Source: Rickettsia typhi (GTDB taxonomy: Bacteria; Pseudomonadota; Alphaproteobacteria; Rickettsiales; UBA1997). From it: a stretch of DNA of 6,185 nucleotides. Positions within the stretch are counted from its first letter, which is position 1. Each line of letters starts with the position of its first letter. The position numbers and the translations under genes are program-made. The notes beneath the pieces were generated by a model. The model ran no database searches. It had not been told where the DNA came from and saw only the letters and a program-made list of their open reading frames with translations. Where the stretch lies: NCBI GenBank assembly GCA_945906835.1, contig CAMDRL010000081.1:1-6185 (forward strand), given 5' to 3'. Shown here piece after piece: positions 6,085-6,185 of the stretch.

Positions 6085-6185
6085 ATTTACTTCCTAATCT
6101 TCTAACTCTCTCATCCCGCATCTTAGCAAAATCATCTCCAGCATGATAAGAAGACCTGGTCAACGGGCTTGAAGAAACCATCAAA
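6083..6185 (-). CDS. lipA: Lipoyl synthase LipA, C-terminal end only
   Basis: LipA is a radical-SAM iron-sulphur enzyme that inserts two sulphur atoms into octanoyl chains on lipoate-dependent enzymes. Only the last 33 codons are present; the gene continues beyond the window on the minus strand. The visible residues include [20 protein letters not shown]. The RSSY motif is invariant in the family and its serine ligates the auxiliary 4Fe-4S cluster. The [11 protein letters not shown] form followed by a short basic tail is typical of alphaproteobacterial LipA. The stop codon is at 6083-6085, at the edge of the composite palindrome, and the gene converges on dciA. The short length limits what can be said, but the motif makes the call firm. 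Confidence 0.9.
   Translation of the reverse strand, partial: LMVSSSPLTRSSYHAGDDFAKMRDERVRRLGSK

Overview
This window is a gene-dense, AT-rich stretch (about one third G+C by eye) of an alphaproteobacterial chromosome. The gene content and style fit a Rickettsiales-like or related low-GC lineage: hflK-hflC followed directly by a Do-type periplasmic protease, an NDUFA9-like NAD(P)-binding protein, ispE, a short DUF721/DciA protein and an alphaproteobacterial-type lipA end. Intergenic spacing is tight and the gaps carry palindromic repeats. The presence of ispE argues against Rickettsia proper, which has lost the MEP pathway. The placement is inferred from protein sequence patterns and is not proven.

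Layout: hflK (5' end cut by the window) 1-1092, a palindromic repeat at 1098-1162, hflC 1205-2068, degP/htrA 2075-3520, a small palindrome at 3527-3558, an NDUFA9-like epimerase-fold protein 3590-4489, and ispE 4489-5337. Then come a 160-bp inverted-repeat element at 5338-5497, dciA 5487-5975, a composite palindrome at 5964-6084, and the last 33 codons of lipA on the minus strand (6083-6185). All genes up to dciA are on the plus strand and could form one or two transcripts. lipA converges on them.

How the genes work together: HflK and HflC form the inner-membrane SPFH complex that controls the FtsH protease, and the periplasmic serine protease next to them completes an envelope quality-control cluster. 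The epimerase-fold protein and IspE overlap by one base (TAATG) and are likely translationally coupled. IspE performs a step of isoprenoid synthesis. DciA is a helicase loader for replication, and LipA makes the lipoyl cofactor.

The most notable item is the element between ispE and dciA. It is an ungapped palindrome with perfect 24-bp ends, flanked by a TAA duplication. Removing the element plus one TAA on paper restores an 8-base overlap, ATGTCTAA, in which dciA started inside the end of ispE (ATG TCT AAA TCT TAC). The element inserted into that overlap, kept the ispE stop, and supplied a new in-frame ATG for dciA from its own terminal repeat. All four gaps longer than 10 bases in this window contain a palindrome, each of a different sequence.
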